Below are positions 62,831 to 64,000 of a stretch of DNA of 64,000 nucleotides, in pieces (positions within the stretch are counted from its first letter, which is position 1; each line of letters starts with the position of its first letter). The stretch covers positions 186,001-250,000 of the forward strand of contig CAVXRS010000007.1 in NCBI GenBank assembly GCA_963764215.1, given 5' to 3'. The position numbers were made by a program, and so were the translations under genes. The DNA is from JAFDWI01 sp963764215. GTDB taxonomy: Bacteria; Actinomycetota; Acidimicrobiia; Acidimicrobiales; Iamiaceae. A model generated the notes under the pieces. It made no database searches. It saw nothing but the letters and a program-made list of their open reading frames with translations, and was not told the origin of the DNA.

Positions 62831-63431
62831 GTGACCGTCGCGACCCGGGATCGTCTGCTCGACGTCGCCGAAGGCCTGTTCGCCCGCCAGGGGATCGACC
62901 GGGTCACCTCCCGCGAGATCCTCGAGGCGGCCGAGCAGCGCAACGTCTCGGCGGTGAGCTACCACTTCGGGTCCCGCGAGGGGCTGTTGCTCGAGATCCT
63001 CGCCCGTCGGGGCGGTCGGGTCGACGAGGAACGGGGCCGCCGCCGGGCCGGCCTTTCAGCCCATCCGGCGATCGAGGATCTGGTCGCCTGTCTGGTCGAA
63101 CCGTACGCCGCCCTGCTCGCCGAAGGGTCCGGGCGCAGCTATCTGCGGATCGTCGCCCAGCTCCGGGGCCGATTCGCCGCGTGGCGGGTCGAGTCCGACG
63201 CCGCCACCACCCGGCATCTGGCCCGGATCCTGGACGAGATCGAGTCGCGTGCACCGGGGGCGCCGGCCGAACAGCCGCGAGCGGGTCGTCGGGATGATCA
63301 TGTTGATGACCGGCATGGTCGCCGAGCGGGCCCGGAGCATCGACGAGGGCGCGTCCCTGGAGACCACCGACGAGGAGGCGACCGCTGATCTGGTTGCCAT
63401 GTGCGCCGCGGTGGTCGCACCTCGCGGGTGA
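62831..63431 (+). pseudogene. TetR-family transcriptional regulator, one frameshift
   Basis: From GTG 62831: TRDRLLDVAEGLFARQGIDR and VTSREILEAAEQRNVSAVSY HFGSREGLLLEIL are a clear TetR helix-turn-helix. The ligand-binding half continues AAWRVESDAATTRHLARILD EIESRAPGAPAEQP; the frame then shifts near 63284 to RERVVGMIMLMTGMVAERAR and ends at 63431. One extra base accounts for it. It probably controls the adjacent LLM oxidoreductase gene, whose promoter contains a matching inverted repeat. The stop overlaps the next gene's GTG by 4 nt. Confidence 0.8.
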
Positions 63432-63724
63432 GGATCCGTGTGCTCTCGGTCAGCGAGAGCGTCATCTACCACTGCTGGCCGGTCGACCGGTCGAACCCGT
63501 GCCGTCCCGAGCTCGAGGTCGACGCGGTGGTCCAACCGGGCGACGTCGACGCCGGACCGTTGCTGCTGTCGGTCGCGGACTTCGTGTTCATGGCCGGTGG
63601 ACCGGACCGCGCGTCGCCGTGTCTGGCGACGTTCGCCGAACAGGGTCGCATCGTCGACCACTTGGGCGTGGCGCACATCAGCTTCACCCTGTGGACCCCG
63701 ATCGACCTGTCCGGGCCGTACTGA
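63428..63724 (+). CDS. Unrecognised 98-residue protein
   Basis: Starts at GTG 63428, overlapping the end of the TetR frame by 4 nt (GTGA). The product is a small mixed protein with VLSVSESVIYHCWPVDRSN and three cysteines, a VADFVFMAGG strand and FTLWTPIDLSGPY at the end. No family is recognised. Given the coupling it may act with the TetR regulator; otherwise nothing can be said. Confidence 0.5.
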   Translation: MRIRVLSVSESVIYHCWPVDRSNPCRPELEVDAVVQPGDVDAGPLLLSVADFVFMAGGPDRASPCLATFAEQGRIVDHLGVAHISFTLWTPIDLSGPY

Positions 63725-63776
63725 AGGTTCTGGACCACTAGGCTGCGGACCGTCCACCGGTGAACGGGACCCCACG

Positions 63777-64000
63777 ATGACCGATTTGCTCGAGCGCCCA
63801 GATCCCCCCCGATCGTCATCGGTCGGGTCGGGGCCGGCGGCCCCACCGGTCCCGGAACCGGTCGGCGCCTGGGGGCGTTTCTCGCAGGGCACGATCGCGG
63901 GTCGGAGTGCCGTCCTCCTCGGCGGGATCGGGCTCGGACTCGTCGGGATGCACGCGCTCGGGCTCCCCACCCCACCATGCCCGCTCCGCAGTGCCACGAA
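63777..64000 (+). CDS. N-terminal part of a membrane protein (truncated by window edge)
   Basis: ATG 63777 opens a frame running to the window end. Residues 1-42 are a Pro/Ser-rich soluble leader; a hydrophobic helix follows at about 44-65 (SAVLLGGIGLGLVGMHALGL). Too short to assign a family. Confidence 0.5.
   Translation, partial: MTDLLERPDPPRSSSVGSGPAAPPVPEPVGAWGRFSQGTIAGRSAVLLGGIGLGLVGMHALGLPTPPCPLRSAT

Noticed and set aside
1..64000. tRNA or rRNA genes
   Set aside because: No cloverleaf with a GTTCGANNC arm or rRNA-like stretch was recognised by eye; a covariance-model scan would be needed to exclude a tRNA.

Overview
The window is GC-rich DNA of about 70% GC (one counted 60-base row at 46501 gives 42 G+C). 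It has dense, mostly short intergenic gaps, frequent GTG starts and many 4-nt ATGA/GTGA gene overlaps. Gene content is that of an actinobacterium: F420/deazaflavin-type nitroreductases, a GpgS glucosyl-3-phosphoglycerate synthase beside a FolP, paired heterodimer-type acyl-CoA dehydrogenases, a DUF222/HNH remnant, and LuxR-type two-component and MalT-like regulators. An Acidimicrobiia-like lineage is my best guess, from gene content only. No rRNA, tRNA or CRISPR array was recognised.

Layout. 0-12.5 kb: a DUF4389 membrane protein, a MalT/LuxR ATPase regulator, an NTF2-like protein, a truncated DUF6325 gene beside a small membrane protein, a Nudix hydrolase, an operon of an MFS transporter and a Coq4-motif protein divergent from an alpha/beta hydrolase, a VOC protein coupled to an unknown protein, an NAD(P)-binding protein and a Sir2 deacylase. 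12.6-29.3 kb: a peptide-type ABC substrate-binding lipoprotein, two deazaflavin-type proteins, MerR, SRPBCC, PilZ, the PLP-homeostasis protein YggS, ArfB, a K+ channel, P450, an M20 amidohydrolase, a frameshifted SNF2 helicase with a SWIM finger, a degenerate ROK protein and a winged-helix protein. 29.4-38.7 kb: a membrane-anchored coiled-coil protein built on 11-residue repeats, ferredoxin reductase, AcuI-type reductase, a glycine-rich secreted protein, an MBL hydrolase, a convergent HTH-nucleotidyltransferase/HEPN pair, and a folP-gpgS-CoA transferase operon. 38.8-47.1 kb: an SDR plus four acyl-CoA dehydrogenases in two large/small pairs, then a histidine kinase/response regulator pair and a membrane protein.

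47.3-55.3 kb looks like an accessory island. It holds a PUA/EVE-like plus PD-(D/E)XK nuclease gene at about 50% GC, a VWA protein, vapC and RibD-type remnants, a 1042-residue PLD-helicase-DUF3427 protein, a 30-bp perfect palindrome, and a DUF222 remnant fused to a roughly 320-bp duplicate of the acyl-CoA dehydrogenase region 14.5 kb upstream. 55.4-64 kb is ordinary: DUF4190, DUF4239, nitroreductase, TesB thioesterase, GNAT, a 5'-3' exonuclease, then a badly frameshifted stretch (serine hydrolase, LLM oxidoreductase, TetR).

Frameshifts break seven otherwise well-conserved genes. Almost every one reads as a single extra base, and they concentrate at 61-63.3 kb. I therefore treat most as probable consensus errors, while noting that real decay is also present (vapC, the RibD-like fragment, the ACAD duplicate).
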